From CAZAEL01 sp964484135 (GTDB lineage: Bacteria > Elusimicrobiota > Elusimicrobia > FEN-1173), in assembly GCA_964484135.1 (NCBI GenBank), contig CAZAEL010000016.1:1-45305 (forward strand): a stretch of DNA of 45,305 bases, read 5' to 3'. A program made the translations under genes and the position numbers. The notes beneath the pieces are model-generated. The model was not told the DNA's origin and made no database searches. It worked only from the letters and a program-made list of their open reading frames with translations. Below, piece after piece: positions 1 through 7,881 of the stretch; the stretch's first letter is position 1; every line of letters begins with the position of its first letter.

Positions 1-846
1 GTCCAGGTCCAGCCGCCGGAACCGCAGGCCCCCGCCCAGCGCCAGGCCCCACCGTTCCTGCCGGTCGTCCTTGCGCAGGCCGGCGCGCACCGCCACGGTC
101 CGGCGGCCGAAGTAATGGGCCATGCCCGCTTTGAGGCCCTGCTTTTCGTACCGCCGCCAGCCGTGCTCAAAAGTGAACTCGCTCACGGGGCCGAGTTTGA
201 GAAGGGCCCCCAGACGGGCGCTGGGCGGCAGCACGTCGATGGCGCCGGTGCCCCACCTCAAGCGCGGTTCGTTCACGTCCTGCAAAGTCAGCCCCAGGCG
301 ATACCGGTCCTTTTTGGAGACGTAGAGGAGGCCCACGTCGCCGCCGATGGCGCTGGCCCTCTGCCGGGAGGCCACGGAATAGAACCGCACGTTGGCGCCC
401 AGGGAAAGACGGCTCCAGAGGGGCCGGCCGTAGGAAAGAAGATAGGTGTTCTCCGCGTACGTGAAGAAGCTGGCCTCGCCCACGGTCTGCAGCCTCAACA
501 GATGGAACCCCACGGCCCCGCCGCCGATGCGCGGCTGGGTGTAACCCAGGACGGTGTAGCGAAGGAGGCCCAGGCCGTACAGGTCCTCGTAGCTGGCCGT
601 GATCTGGGACTTGGAAAGCCGGGACAGGCCCGCCGGGTTCCAATAGGCGGCCGAGCCGTCTTCCGCGGCCGCGGTGTACGCCCCGCCCATGCCCTTGGCC
701 GCGGCGCCGTACCCCAGGGGTTCGAAGGCGGCGGCGAAGGAGAGGCGTGGGAGGTGAAAAGTGAGAAGTGAAAAGAGCAAGACAAGGCGTGGGAAGCGAG
801 AAGTGAAAAGCGAAAAATGAAAGAACCGGGGAATCCTCAATGGCAT
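1..846 (-). CDS. PorV/PorQ-like outer-membrane barrel protein (C-terminus cut by window edge)
   Basis: Partial, at least 282 residues. I start it at the ATG at 846, preceded by a purine-rich GGGGAAGGG ribosome site. A hydrophobic signal peptide of about 35 residues ends in LSFA, followed by the family's typical N-terminus: GAAAKGMGGAYTAAAEDGSA then YWNPAGLSRL. This glycine-rich 'AMGGA...D..A..WNPAGL' pattern is the hallmark of PorV/PorQ/UPF0164 proteins, 14-stranded outer-membrane barrels; in type IX secretion PorV carries CTD substrates to the cell-surface attachment complex. Alternating strand-like stretches continue to the window edge. It follows the CTD exoprotein gene at 906 by 59 bases, so it is probably co-transcribed and may serve that protein. 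The signal peptide is encoded by a repetitive purine/pyrimidine tract (741-825). The family call is solid; the shuttle role is inference. Confidence 0.85.
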   Translation of the reverse strand, partial: MPLRIPRFFHFSLFTSRFPRLVLLFSLLTFHLPRLSFAAAFEPLGYGAAAKGMGGAYTAAAEDGSAAYWNPAGLSRLSKSQITASYEDLYGLGLLRYTVLGYTQPRIGGGAVGFHLLRLQTVGEASFFTYAENTYLLSYGRPLWSRLSLGANVRFYSVASRQRASAIGGDVGLLYVSKKDRYRLGLTLQDVNEPRLRWGTGAIDVLPPSARLGALLKLGPVSEFTFEHGWRRYEKQGLKAGMAHYFGRRTVAVRAGLRKDDRQERWGLALGGGLRFRRLDLD

Positions 847-898
847 GGGATTCCCTTCCCCTTGTGAACCTCCCGCTTCCAACCTCTCACGCCTTTTT
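741..898. repeat. Inverted purine/pyrimidine-rich repeats around the barrel gene start
   Basis: On the plus strand, 741-825 carries two successive units like GCGTGGGAGGTGAAAAGTGA and GCGTGGGAAGCGAGAAGTGA. At 862-898 the opposite orientation appears (CTCCCGCTTCCAACCTCTCA then CGCC). The left arm is read as part of the signal peptide of the barrel gene; the right arm lies in the 59-base gap after the preceding CTD gene. Related arms lie at 3726-3758 and 4003-4033. This looks like a dispersed low-complexity repeat family; any RNA hairpin is untested. Confidence 0.6.
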
Positions 899-905
899 TC
901 CCGCA

Positions 906-2843
906 TCATCTCAAAACACCGATGACCTGCTTGAAGGCGTCGTGGCCGTCCGTCACGCCTTCCGCGCTGAGCTTAAAGAGGTACACGCCGTTGGACACCA
1001 GCCGGCCGTCCCGGTCCAGGCCGTCCCACTCGATCACGTGGTCGCCGGCGGTCTGGTCGCCCATGTCGAAGGCCTTCACCTCCAGGCCCCGCAGGTCGTA
1101 CACCTTCAGGACCACGCGGGCCGTCTGGCCCAGGGTGTACGCGAACTTGGCGGTGTCCTGCAATCCGTCGCCGTTGGGGGAGAAGGGGTTGTTGGGGGTG
1201 GAGACTTTTTGGAGGACCGCGCCGATGTTGCCTTTGTCAAAAGCCGTTTGAACGGTGCTCTCCAATTGGTCGAAGGTGACGGTGCCCGGCGCCTTTTCCC
1301 CCTGCTTGATGCCGAACGTTATCTCTTTGATCTGTTTCAGATCCAGGCTTGAATCGGTCCCCTTGGCGAAAAAGGCGAAATCCTGGATGGGCAGGGTGGC
1401 GGCTTTCCATTCTCCGCCCGTATCGCTGGCGCTGGGAAGTGTGCGGAGGTATTCCGTGCCGTCCGCGTCTTTGACTTTCACTTCCAGGGTATTGTTCCCC
1501 CCGTCCCCCTTGAACAGGAAGCGGAGCACGGGCTCGGCGAAAAGGTTGGGGCGCAGCACCCGTTCGATCAAAATGTAGGGGGTCCCGGCGGAAGGCGAGA
1601 ACACGTAGTCCAGCCGGGCCGCGCGGTTGTCTTCGGCTGCGCCGGGGGCGGACACGTCCTTGACCAGGTCGAAGGTCCCGGAGGCCGCGCTGTCCAGGTT
1701 GGTGCTGAAGGCGGTCTGGGGCTTGTCCAAGGAGAAGTCCTCCAGGACCAGGACGCTCTTGTCCTCGGAAGCCGTGCCCGTGATGGCGATGTCGTCCAAG
1801 TAGATGCGGCCCGTGCCCGCCCCGTCCGTGAAGAGGAACTTCACCTGGGTCAAGGATTTGAGGTCCGCCCCGGAAAAGTCGCTCAAGGGAATGGAGAACT
1901 TCTGGAAGGCGGTGGTGATGGTCCCGTACGAGGCGATGCTGCGCTGCTGATTGCTGGCGTCCTTGTTGTACCAAAGCTCGATCTTCAGGGGTTCCCCGCC
2001 GAAGCCGCCCTTGACCCAAAATTCCAGGCGTTCCCCGCCTTGGGGCGCGGCCAGTCCGCCGAATGGCTGCGCCAGTCCCGCGTACCGGCCCGAGCCGCCC
2101 GCCACCGCGTAGTTGAGCTCATATCCCCGGGAGCCGCTCACGGTCTGGCTGGTCACGTACACGCCGGAGGCCGTGCTGGTGCCGTCCGTGAACACGCTGA
2201 TCGTTTGTGCGCGGTTGTTTTTCAGGTCGGCGGATTCAAAGCCGTCAACGAGGGACGTGAACGCGCTGTCCTTGTATAGCCGGAAGTCATCCAAATACAC
2301 GGTACCGGAACCCGTGGTGCCGTTGTCGCGCGTGACCGCGAAACCGCCCCGCGCCACAGCCTGTAGGTCAAAGGAGCCGTCCCCATCCGTGAAGATCTTG
2401 AAATCCGTGAGGGGCACGATCACTTCCCGCCAGGTGTCGTCCGGCGTGAAGAGGAGCTTGTAATAGAGCTTGTCGCAGGTGGCGGTGTTGGTGCTGTCAT
2501 CGTCCGTAAACTTGATCTCCAGGGTGTTGGTGACGCCCGTGGCGCGGTACAGGAAGCGCAGGGAGTTGGCCCCGTCCGCGATGAAGTTTCGGCCCGTCAT
2601 GTTCCGCGTGACGCCAACGAACCCTTCCGTGGTGAGGTCGTAGGTCAGCTTGAGGGCGTTTCCGGTCTGGCCCGCCGCCGTGCTGGTGGAGGCGGTGGAG
2701 TTGCTCCCTGATTCCGTGAAAGTGGACCAACCGGCGGCGTTGTCGAACGTGTCCAACACGGTGGCGCGGAGCGGGGGGCGGCAGACGGCCAGGAGCCCGG
2801 CCAGGAGGAAAAGGAATGGAAGCGCGCGTGGAGAAGGTCTCAT
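906..2843 (-). CDS. Secreted exoprotein with three CBM-like modules and FlgD-like C-terminal domain
   Basis: 645 residues from the ATG at 2843; the reading frame is open further upstream, but that part is the shadow of the neighbouring gene, and a signal peptide begins right at this ATG (MRPSPRALPFLFLLAGLLAV). Three related beta-sandwich modules follow (about 27-190, 198-355 and 365-525), each opening with a 'vLd.F..' or 'lVdgFEs' strand and closing with a '.vYLDDfrl' strand, like CBM11/CIA30-type carbohydrate-binding modules. The last 100 residues begin PNNPFSPNGDG and contain YDLRGLEVKAF and GVYLFKL, the FlgD-like/T9SS-like CTD used for export or surface attachment. No catalytic domain is evident, so it is probably a glycan-binding surface protein. 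It precedes the barrel gene at 846 and follows another CTD-barrel pair. Confidence 0.85.
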   Translation of the reverse strand: MRPSPRALPFLFLLAGLLAVCRPPLRATVLDTFDNAAGWSTFTESGSNSTASTSTAAGQTGNALKLTYDLTTEGFVGVTRNMTGRNFIADGANSLRFLYRATGVTNTLEIKFTDDDSTNTATCDKLYYKLLFTPDDTWREVIVPLTDFKIFTDGDGSFDLQAVARGGFAVTRDNGTTGSGTVYLDDFRLYKDSAFTSLVDGFESADLKNNRAQTISVFTDGTSTASGVYVTSQTVSGSRGYELNYAVAGGSGRYAGLAQPFGGLAAPQGGERLEFWVKGGFGGEPLKIELWYNKDASNQQRSIASYGTITTAFQKFSIPLSDFSGADLKSLTQVKFLFTDGAGTGRIYLDDIAITGTASEDKSVLVLEDFSLDKPQTAFSTNLDSAASGTFDLVKDVSAPGAAEDNRAARLDYVFSPSAGTPYILIERVLRPNLFAEPVLRFLFKGDGGNNTLEVKVKDADGTEYLRTLPSASDTGGEWKAATLPIQDFAFFAKGTDSSLDLKQIKEITFGIKQGEKAPGTVTFDQLESTVQTAFDKGNIGAVLQKVSTPNNPFSPNGDGLQDTAKFAYTLGQTARVVLKVYDLRGLEVKAFDMGDQTAGDHVIEWDGLDRDGRLVSNGVYLFKLSAEGVTDGHDAFKQVIGVLR

Positions 2844-2866
2844 GGATGTCGTATCTGCAAAGTATA

Positions 2867-3943
2867 TCAAAACTGTACCTTGAAGGCGGCCCGGTGCGAG
2901 GAGGCGGGCTCCTCCAGGCGCAAGGGATAGGACAGGGCGTAGTCCAGGGCCAGGCGGTTGCCTCCCCCGATCTTGAAGGCGAGGGTCAACCCGGCGCTGG
3001 CCGAGGTGGAGTTGGCGCCGGTCCTGAACCCCAAATGCCTGTTCCAAAGCCATGTTTCCGCGCCCGCGCGCCAAGTCGCTTCTTCCCGGCGGCGGACCGC
3101 GTCGAAAGCCAGGGTCAGCCGGCCGAAGCCGTACGCGGCGCCCGCCGTCCACTCCCGCGGCACCTTGTCCTGGTCCGCCAGCCCCAGGTCCGGCTCGTTC
3201 AGGGCCTTCACCACCAGGGCCAGGGCCAGGCCCGGCGCCAGGTCCGGCTCGGGCTTGACCAGGAGCCCCGCGTCCAGGGCCAGGGCCGCCTCGCTGCGCC
3301 CGCCCGCGAAGACCGGGTCCTGCGCGGCGCGGGCGTCCAGGTCGAAACGGTGGTGCAGGTGGCGCAGGTTCACCCCCACGTTCACGGACGGGGACAAATT
3401 GGGCATCCAATAATTCAGGGACGCGGCGGCCAGGAGCATGGCGGTGTTCTGCCGGTACACGGGCGCGATCAGGTTGGCCCACCCGCCGCCCAGCGCCAGC
3501 CCGTTGGAGACGGGAAAGACGCCGGCGAAAAAGTTCAGGTTCACGTTGGTTTCCTCAAGGCCCTGGAAGGGCTTGCTGTGGGCGAAGGCGACCTGCGCCC
3601 CGCCGGCGTCCGCGGCGCCGGCCGGGTTGTGCAGGAGGGCGTTTTCGTCGTCGGAGACGGCGGCGAAGGCGCCCCCCATGCCCGCGGGCCGCGCCCCGAA
3701 TCCGGGGTCCTTAAAAGCCGCAAAAGAAAGGCGTGGGAGGTGGGAAGTGAGAAGTAGAACGGCTACTAAAACCAGTTTTGTCCTCGCCCGTGGGGTTTTG
3801 CCCCTCCCCCTTCCAGGGAGAGGGGGCGTGGCATCCAGCGAATGCCACGCCGGGCGCAGGAAATACCACAAACGGGTTTCCGCGTCGGTTTGCGTTCGAC
3901 GCAGGTTCCTCGAAAAAATCAGGGTATTCGACGAGAGTCTCAT
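2867..3943 (-). CDS. PorV/PorQ-like barrel protein with an N-terminus fused to a DUF559-type repeat element
   Basis: The mature part is clear: a hydrophobic stretch ending LPRLSFA, then FGARPAGMGGAFAAVSDDEN and LLHNPAGAADAG, the PorV/PorQ N-terminal signature, followed by barrel-like strands to a terminal aromatic residue (KVQF). The start is not clear. No ATG, GTG or TTG lies just before the signal peptide; the nearest in-frame ATG is at 3943, within a repeat element, giving 358 residues whose first ~55 are not barrel sequence. Those residues contain FSRNLRRTQTDAETRLWYFL, which matches the start of DUF559 endonuclease-like proteins. A CTG at 3775 would be a better-placed start for the signal peptide. 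The gene lies between CTD genes at 4049 and 2843. The barrel identity is firm; the start is uncertain. Confidence 0.8.
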   Translation of the reverse strand: MRLSSNTLIFSRNLRRTQTDAETRLWYFLRPAWHSLDATPPLPGRGRGKTPRARTKLVLVAVLLLTSHLPRLSFAAFKDPGFGARPAGMGGAFAAVSDDENALLHNPAGAADAGGAQVAFAHSKPFQGLEETNVNLNFFAGVFPVSNGLALGGGWANLIAPVYRQNTAMLLAAASLNYWMPNLSPSVNVGVNLRHLHHRFDLDARAAQDPVFAGGRSEAALALDAGLLVKPEPDLAPGLALALVVKALNEPDLGLADQDKVPREWTAGAAYGFGRLTLAFDAVRRREEATWRAGAETWLWNRHLGFRTGANSTSASAGLTLAFKIGGGNRLALDYALSYPLRLEEPASSHRAAFKVQF

Positions 3944-4033
3944 GCCCTCACCCTTGCCCTCTCCCGCTGTCGCGGGCGAGGGGATCATAGGTGCGTGCCG
4001 CCCCCATTTCCCACTTCGCACTTCCCACTTTTA
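3726..4033. mobile_element. DUF559-remnant mini-element bounded by inverted repeats
   Basis: Outer inverted arms: GTGGGAAGTGAGAAGT near 3737-3755 and its near-complement (15 of 16 bases) near 4011-4033. Inner REP-like palindromes lie at 3801-3826 (CCCCTCCCCC ... GGGAGAGGGGG) and 3944-3983 (GCCCTCACCCTTGCCCTCTC, then CCGCTGTCGCGGGCGAGGGG). Between them are a perfect 10-bp hairpin at 3825-3851 and, on the minus strand, about 20 codons of the DUF559 N-terminus (RNLRRTQTDAETRLW). From family knowledge, DUF559 genes are often preceded by such 'CCCTCACCCT...CTCTCCC' palindromes; here the rest of the gene is missing. No target-site duplication was identified. Confidence 0.55.
3825..3851. repeat. Perfect 10-bp hairpin
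   Basis: GGCGTGGCAT, a 7-base loop CCAGCGA, then ATGCCACGCC. It lies inside the DUF559-remnant element and inside the reading frame of the barrel gene. Confidence 0.7.
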
Positions 4034-4048
4034 ACGCCGTCTCTGTTG

Positions 4049-6622
4049 TCATCGGGCCACGGTCAGGGAGCCGTCCACCTTTTCCCCTTCGATTTCCGCG
4101 TGGTAGAAGTACACGCCGCTTTCAACGATGTTTCCGTCGGAATCGCGGCCGTCCCAGACCGTTTGGTCGTACAGGCGGCGGACCACCCGGCCGGTGATGT
4201 CGTAAATTTCGATCTTGGCGCCGGCCGCGCCGCCGCCGAAGTGGGCCGCGTCGTTCACGCCGGGCGAGCCCAGGGGCGTGATGATCTTCTCCGGCGGACG
4301 GAGCCGGGCCTTGGTGAGGGAAGAGGCCGGGAACACCGCGAAGGTGGAAAAGTGGAATGTCTGGGCCGTGACCGTGTTTTGGGAGGCGTTGACCGTGCCG
4401 CCCAGGCTGCGCCAGGCCGCGCCGTCGTACACGAAAACTTTCAGGCCCGTCTCGGGCACGGTGGTGTCCAGCCCGGTGACCGCGCTCTCCACGAAACCGT
4501 CCTGGTCCGCGTCGGGATAAAGAAGGGTGACGGTCACGGGCCGGGCGAAGACCGTGCCGGAAGGCCCGAATTCAAAGGCGGCGAAGGGTTGGTCCTGGCC
4601 GATGGACGCGCCGGAGGGGACCTCGGTCACGCTCTTTTGCGTGAGGGTGACGGTGACGGTCTCGTCCAGGGCGCCGGCCGGGATGGTCACGGAGGTCTCG
4701 CCGTCCGCGGCGTTGCTGTCGCCCAGGGTCACGGTGCCGCCGGCGGCGGTGATCTCCGCCTGCTTGACGGAGTCTTTCGCGGCGGCCGACTGGGGCGAGG
4801 CGGCGCTGGCGAAGGTGGCGCTGTTCTTTGAATCCGTGGCCTGGATGTAGTATTCGACGCCGGCGGAGGTGACGGCGGAGGCCGGCACCGCGGCGGTGCC
4901 GGAGAAGGTTTTGTTGCAGGGACTCGAAACGGTGTACGCGACTTGGCTGTAGTCGCTGGTCCCCTTGGTCCGGTAGAAAAGGGTGACCGCCGCCACGCGG
5001 GTGTTGTCCGCCGCGGACACGGGCACGGACAGGGCCTGTCCCGGCGCGGCCAGGGTGATGGGGGTGTGGGTGATGGTCGGGGCGTCGGAGTCGCCGCTCA
5101 CGTCGCAGGCCTGGTTGATCTCAATGCTGGTGAAGGTCGTCGCGCTCTGGTTGCCGGCCACGTCCATGGCCACGGCCCGCACCTGGTAGCTGGTCCCTTC
5201 CAGGAGGCTGGCGGTGTTCCAGGTGAAGCTGTGGGAGGCGCTGGAGGTGTTGGTGTTGATGTACACGGTGTACCAGGTGGCGCCGCCCGTCAAGCCATCG
5301 TGCTCGAAGCGCACGCTTTCCAGGGTGGCGTCGTCGCTCGCGGTGGGCGCGGTGAAGGTGACGGCGTTGGTGATGCCTATGAAAGAATTGTTCGCGATGG
5401 TCGTGCCGTCTTCCGCCAAGGCCGAGGGCGCGGTGGGCGATTGAGTGTCCAGGAAGCGGATGTCGTCCACGTACACCACGCCGTTGGTGGAATTCACCAC
5501 CTGGGCGCCGCGGCCCGAACTGAAGGGGTTGATGAACCAAAATTGGACCTGGGCGATGTTGGTGGAGGAGGCCAGATTAAAACCGGACACGCCGGGCACG
5601 GGCCGGGTCACGGCCTGCCAGGCCGTGGTGAGGGTGATGGTGGTCAGATGGATGTTTTCGTCAATGGCGTCGTCGCTCAGGCCGATGCCCAAGGGCTGGC
5701 CGTTCTGGGCGCTGTCTCCCATGACGCTGAAGGCCAGGGTGTCGCAGCCGGACACGTCGGCGGCCACGTGCCCGTTCCGATAATCGGGGCTGTCCAGCAT
5801 GACGAGGACCGCGGCTTCCGTGGGCAGGGCCGTGCCCGTGGTCCAGGTGATCTTGAAGCCCGCGGGCGAGCTGGAAGACGTGCCGGTGTCGTACACGTGG
5901 GCGAAACCGGCGCCGGTGCCGCCATTCACGTAGTTGCCGCTGGGGAAGCCGAAGGCGCCGGGTTCCGCGCCGTCGTTGAAGTTGTCCACCCACACGGGCG
6001 CGGCTTTGGTGTGGAAGAGGAAATCGTCCAGGTAAAAGGATTCGCTGGGCGCGGCGCTGTCGATTTGGAGCACGATGGCGTTGATGTCGGAAAGGGCGGT
6101 GCTGGTGTTGAGGACGAAGTCCGAAACCAGGGCGCGGATGGGGACCACCACCTTCTGCCAGGAGGTGGTGACGCCGGCGGGCAGGTAGTTGCGGACGTCC
6201 AATCGGGTGGAGGGCTGCCCCGATCCGGCGGATTGGGCCAGGATTTTGAACCGTTCCGCTCCGGCCGTGCCGCGCACCCAGAAAGAAAGCGCGGCGTAGT
6301 TGCGGAGGTCCTGGCTGGACCCGAAGTTCAAAAGGATGTAGCTGTCCGCGCCGGTGGTGTAGTCGACCTTCAGGGACGAGCCTCGGTTCCACAGGGCGGG
6401 CGTGGCGTCGGCGTGGGCCACCACCGCGGCGGTGGCGTTGTTGAGGTCCGTGACGGTGCTGCTGCCGCCAATGTCCAGGGTGAGGGTGCCTTCGTCAAAA
6501 TCCCCCACGAAGAGCACCCCGGCCCGCGCGGAAACGGGAAAGGCCAGGAGCCCGGGGAGAAGGAGCCCCAGGCCGGCAAGGAAGGAAAAAAGGAGAGGCC
6601 TATTTGTTGGAAACCTGCGCAT
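4049..6622 (-). CDS. Large secreted exoprotein: two CBM-like modules, Ig-like domains, ZU5-like region, FlgD-like CTD
   Basis: 857 residues from the ATG at 6622, overlapping the upstream enzyme gene by 23 bases; the signal peptide (RPLLFSFLAGLGLLLPGLLA) begins directly and no later start keeps it. Two CBM-like sandwiches (about 36-210 and 212-395, each ending in a 'fYLDDf' or 'vYVDDIRF' strand) are followed by one or two Ig/FN3-like domains (about 400-600), then a segment with VTIPAGALDETVTVTL typical of ZU5-like/autoproteolysis-associated domains (about 640-765). The C-terminus (about 775-857) has IEIYDITGRVVRRLYDQ and GVYFYHAEIEGEKVDGSLTV, the FlgD-like/T9SS-like CTD. No active site is evident. 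The overlap suggests translational coupling with the glucoamylase-like enzyme, and it directly precedes a barrel gene. Role inferred: surface glycan binding. Confidence 0.85.
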   Translation of the reverse strand: MRRFPTNRPLLFSFLAGLGLLLPGLLAFPVSARAGVLFVGDFDEGTLTLDIGGSSTVTDLNNATAAVVAHADATPALWNRGSSLKVDYTTGADSYILLNFGSSQDLRNYAALSFWVRGTAGAERFKILAQSAGSGQPSTRLDVRNYLPAGVTTSWQKVVVPIRALVSDFVLNTSTALSDINAIVLQIDSAAPSESFYLDDFLFHTKAAPVWVDNFNDGAEPGAFGFPSGNYVNGGTGAGFAHVYDTGTSSSSPAGFKITWTTGTALPTEAAVLVMLDSPDYRNGHVAADVSGCDTLAFSVMGDSAQNGQPLGIGLSDDAIDENIHLTTITLTTAWQAVTRPVPGVSGFNLASSTNIAQVQFWFINPFSSGRGAQVVNSTNGVVYVDDIRFLDTQSPTAPSALAEDGTTIANNSFIGITNAVTFTAPTASDDATLESVRFEHDGLTGGATWYTVYINTNTSSASHSFTWNTASLLEGTSYQVRAVAMDVAGNQSATTFTSIEINQACDVSGDSDAPTITHTPITLAAPGQALSVPVSAADNTRVAAVTLFYRTKGTSDYSQVAYTVSSPCNKTFSGTAAVPASAVTSAGVEYYIQATDSKNSATFASAASPQSAAAKDSVKQAEITAAGGTVTLGDSNAADGETSVTIPAGALDETVTVTLTQKSVTEVPSGASIGQDQPFAAFEFGPSGTVFARPVTVTLLYPDADQDGFVESAVTGLDTTVPETGLKVFVYDGAAWRSLGGTVNASQNTVTAQTFHFSTFAVFPASSLTKARLRPPEKIITPLGSPGVNDAAHFGGGAAGAKIEIYDITGRVVRRLYDQTVWDGRDSDGNIVESGVYFYHAEIEGEKVDGSLTVAR

Positions 6623-7859
6623 GTTGCCGGTCCATGGATTTCAGGAGTTGCCGGGCTTTTTGGGCCCAGGCGGTCTTGCCGACCAACTTTCTGACCGTGT
6701 CCTTGCGCACAGCCTGGTACAACAGGTTCTGGTCCAACGACAGGGACCGTTTGTTCACGATGACGCCTGTTTTTGAATCCAGGGCTTCCGGCAGGGGCTT
6801 TTGCGGGTCGCCCAAAGAACCTAATTGTAGCATTTTCTCGAAATTTTCCCAGGCCTTTGCGTCATCCAGCGTGGTCAGGAGCGCGGCCCCGTAGGGCGCG
6901 GCCGCGTCCGGCCGGGTCAGGCCGTATTCCGTGTACCCGTCGTCCGGGCCGTAGCAGGGCGCCCAGCCGTACAGCGCCAGACCCCGATCCGACGCGATTT
7001 TTTGCGCGGCCTTCAAATAGTTGCGGTGGCTCAGGCCCAGGGTCTTGGGGGCCAGGGCCGGCTCGTCGAAATAGATGTTGCCCGTCAGCTCCACGAAGGC
7101 GCTCATCTTCCAGCCCTCGGCCAGGGGCAGTCCCTCCGCCTCGGTCCACCGGTAGAACATGTTTTCCCAAACGGTCTCCGGAAGCTTTCCCGCCGCGACC
7201 AGGAAGGGGACCAGCACGCGGGCCTCGCTGTTTTTGTTGTCGTAGTTGTGGGGCCACGGTTCCATGGCGCCGGTGTCCGCGGACAGGGTGAAGCCGTGGC
7301 GGAAGAGCCGCCCTCCCCCATGCAGGAAGACCGTGTAGTCCGCCTCGTCCAGGAGTTTTTTCATGCGCCGGGCCAGGGCGGGCTCATCGCGCCTGTACCG
7401 GGCCTCGGCCGCGCTCAGGGCGAAGTGCAGCCAGGCCGAGTCGATGGAGGAAAAGCGGATTTGCCCGTCCTTTTCCTCGGTGTACACCCGGCCCCGGTCC
7501 AGCTTGATGTATTCCGGAAAGATGCCCCGGTGGGTCTTCAGGCTTTCCACGCCGTCCATCACCTTGAGCACGTGGGCGAGGGTCTCCTCCGGCGAGGCGT
7601 GCTTTTCTTTTTCCGCGGCCAGGGCCGAGAGGATGTCCAGCCCCACGTTGGTGGGTTTGGTGTAGGTGTCGCCCCCCTCGCCGGTGTTGTCGCGGGCGAA
7701 TTCATGGGCGTCCGCCCGGCGGAGGGCCTTCACGCCTTCGTACAGGTCCGGGCCCAGGGCCGGACCGCCGGCCTGAAGACGGGCCGGAAAAAGGCCGGCC
7801 AGGAGCGTCAGGGACAGGAAGATGAGCGGGAGGGTTTGCCCGGCGCGTTGTCGGATCAT
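6600..7859 (-). CDS. Secreted glucoamylase-like (alpha/alpha)6 enzyme
   Basis: 419 residues with an N-terminal signal peptide (LPLIFLSLTLLAGLF...LQA). The body resembles the glucoamylase-like/DUF3131 group (PF10091-related, including GH144 beta-1,2-glucanases): THRGIFPEYI, then SSIDSAWLHFALSAAEARY corresponding to the family's 'ElStvDtAll..gal.aaryf', then YDNKNSEARVLVPFLVAAGK and GYTEYGLTRPDAAAPYGAAL. I cannot assign substrate or catalytic residues with certainty; relation to the clearer GH144-like enzyme at 41402 is my inference. It has no CTD of its own. It lies between the LacI regulator and a CTD exoprotein, so it is probably the glycan-degrading member of this cluster. No clear ribosome site precedes the ATG. 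Confidence 0.65.
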   Translation of the reverse strand: MIRQRAGQTLPLIFLSLTLLAGLFPARLQAGGPALGPDLYEGVKALRRADAHEFARDNTGEGGDTYTKPTNVGLDILSALAAEKEKHASPEETLAHVLKVMDGVESLKTHRGIFPEYIKLDRGRVYTEEKDGQIRFSSIDSAWLHFALSAAEARYRRDEPALARRMKKLLDEADYTVFLHGGGRLFRHGFTLSADTGAMEPWPHNYDNKNSEARVLVPFLVAAGKLPETVWENMFYRWTEAEGLPLAEGWKMSAFVELTGNIYFDEPALAPKTLGLSHRNYLKAAQKIASDRGLALYGWAPCYGPDDGYTEYGLTRPDAAAPYGAALLTTLDDAKAWENFEKMLQLGSLGDPQKPLPEALDSKTGVIVNKRSLSLDQNLLYQAVRKDTVRKLVGKTAWAQKARQLLKSMDRQHAQVSNK

Positions 7860-7881
7860 GGAGGATCGGGCGGACGCCGGG

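Noticed and set aside
2844..3482. N-terminal extension of the CTD exoprotein at 906
   Set aside because: The extra residues are Pro/Gly/Arg-rich and antiparallel to no gene but overlap the barrel gene in another frame; a signal peptide starts at the ATG at 2843.
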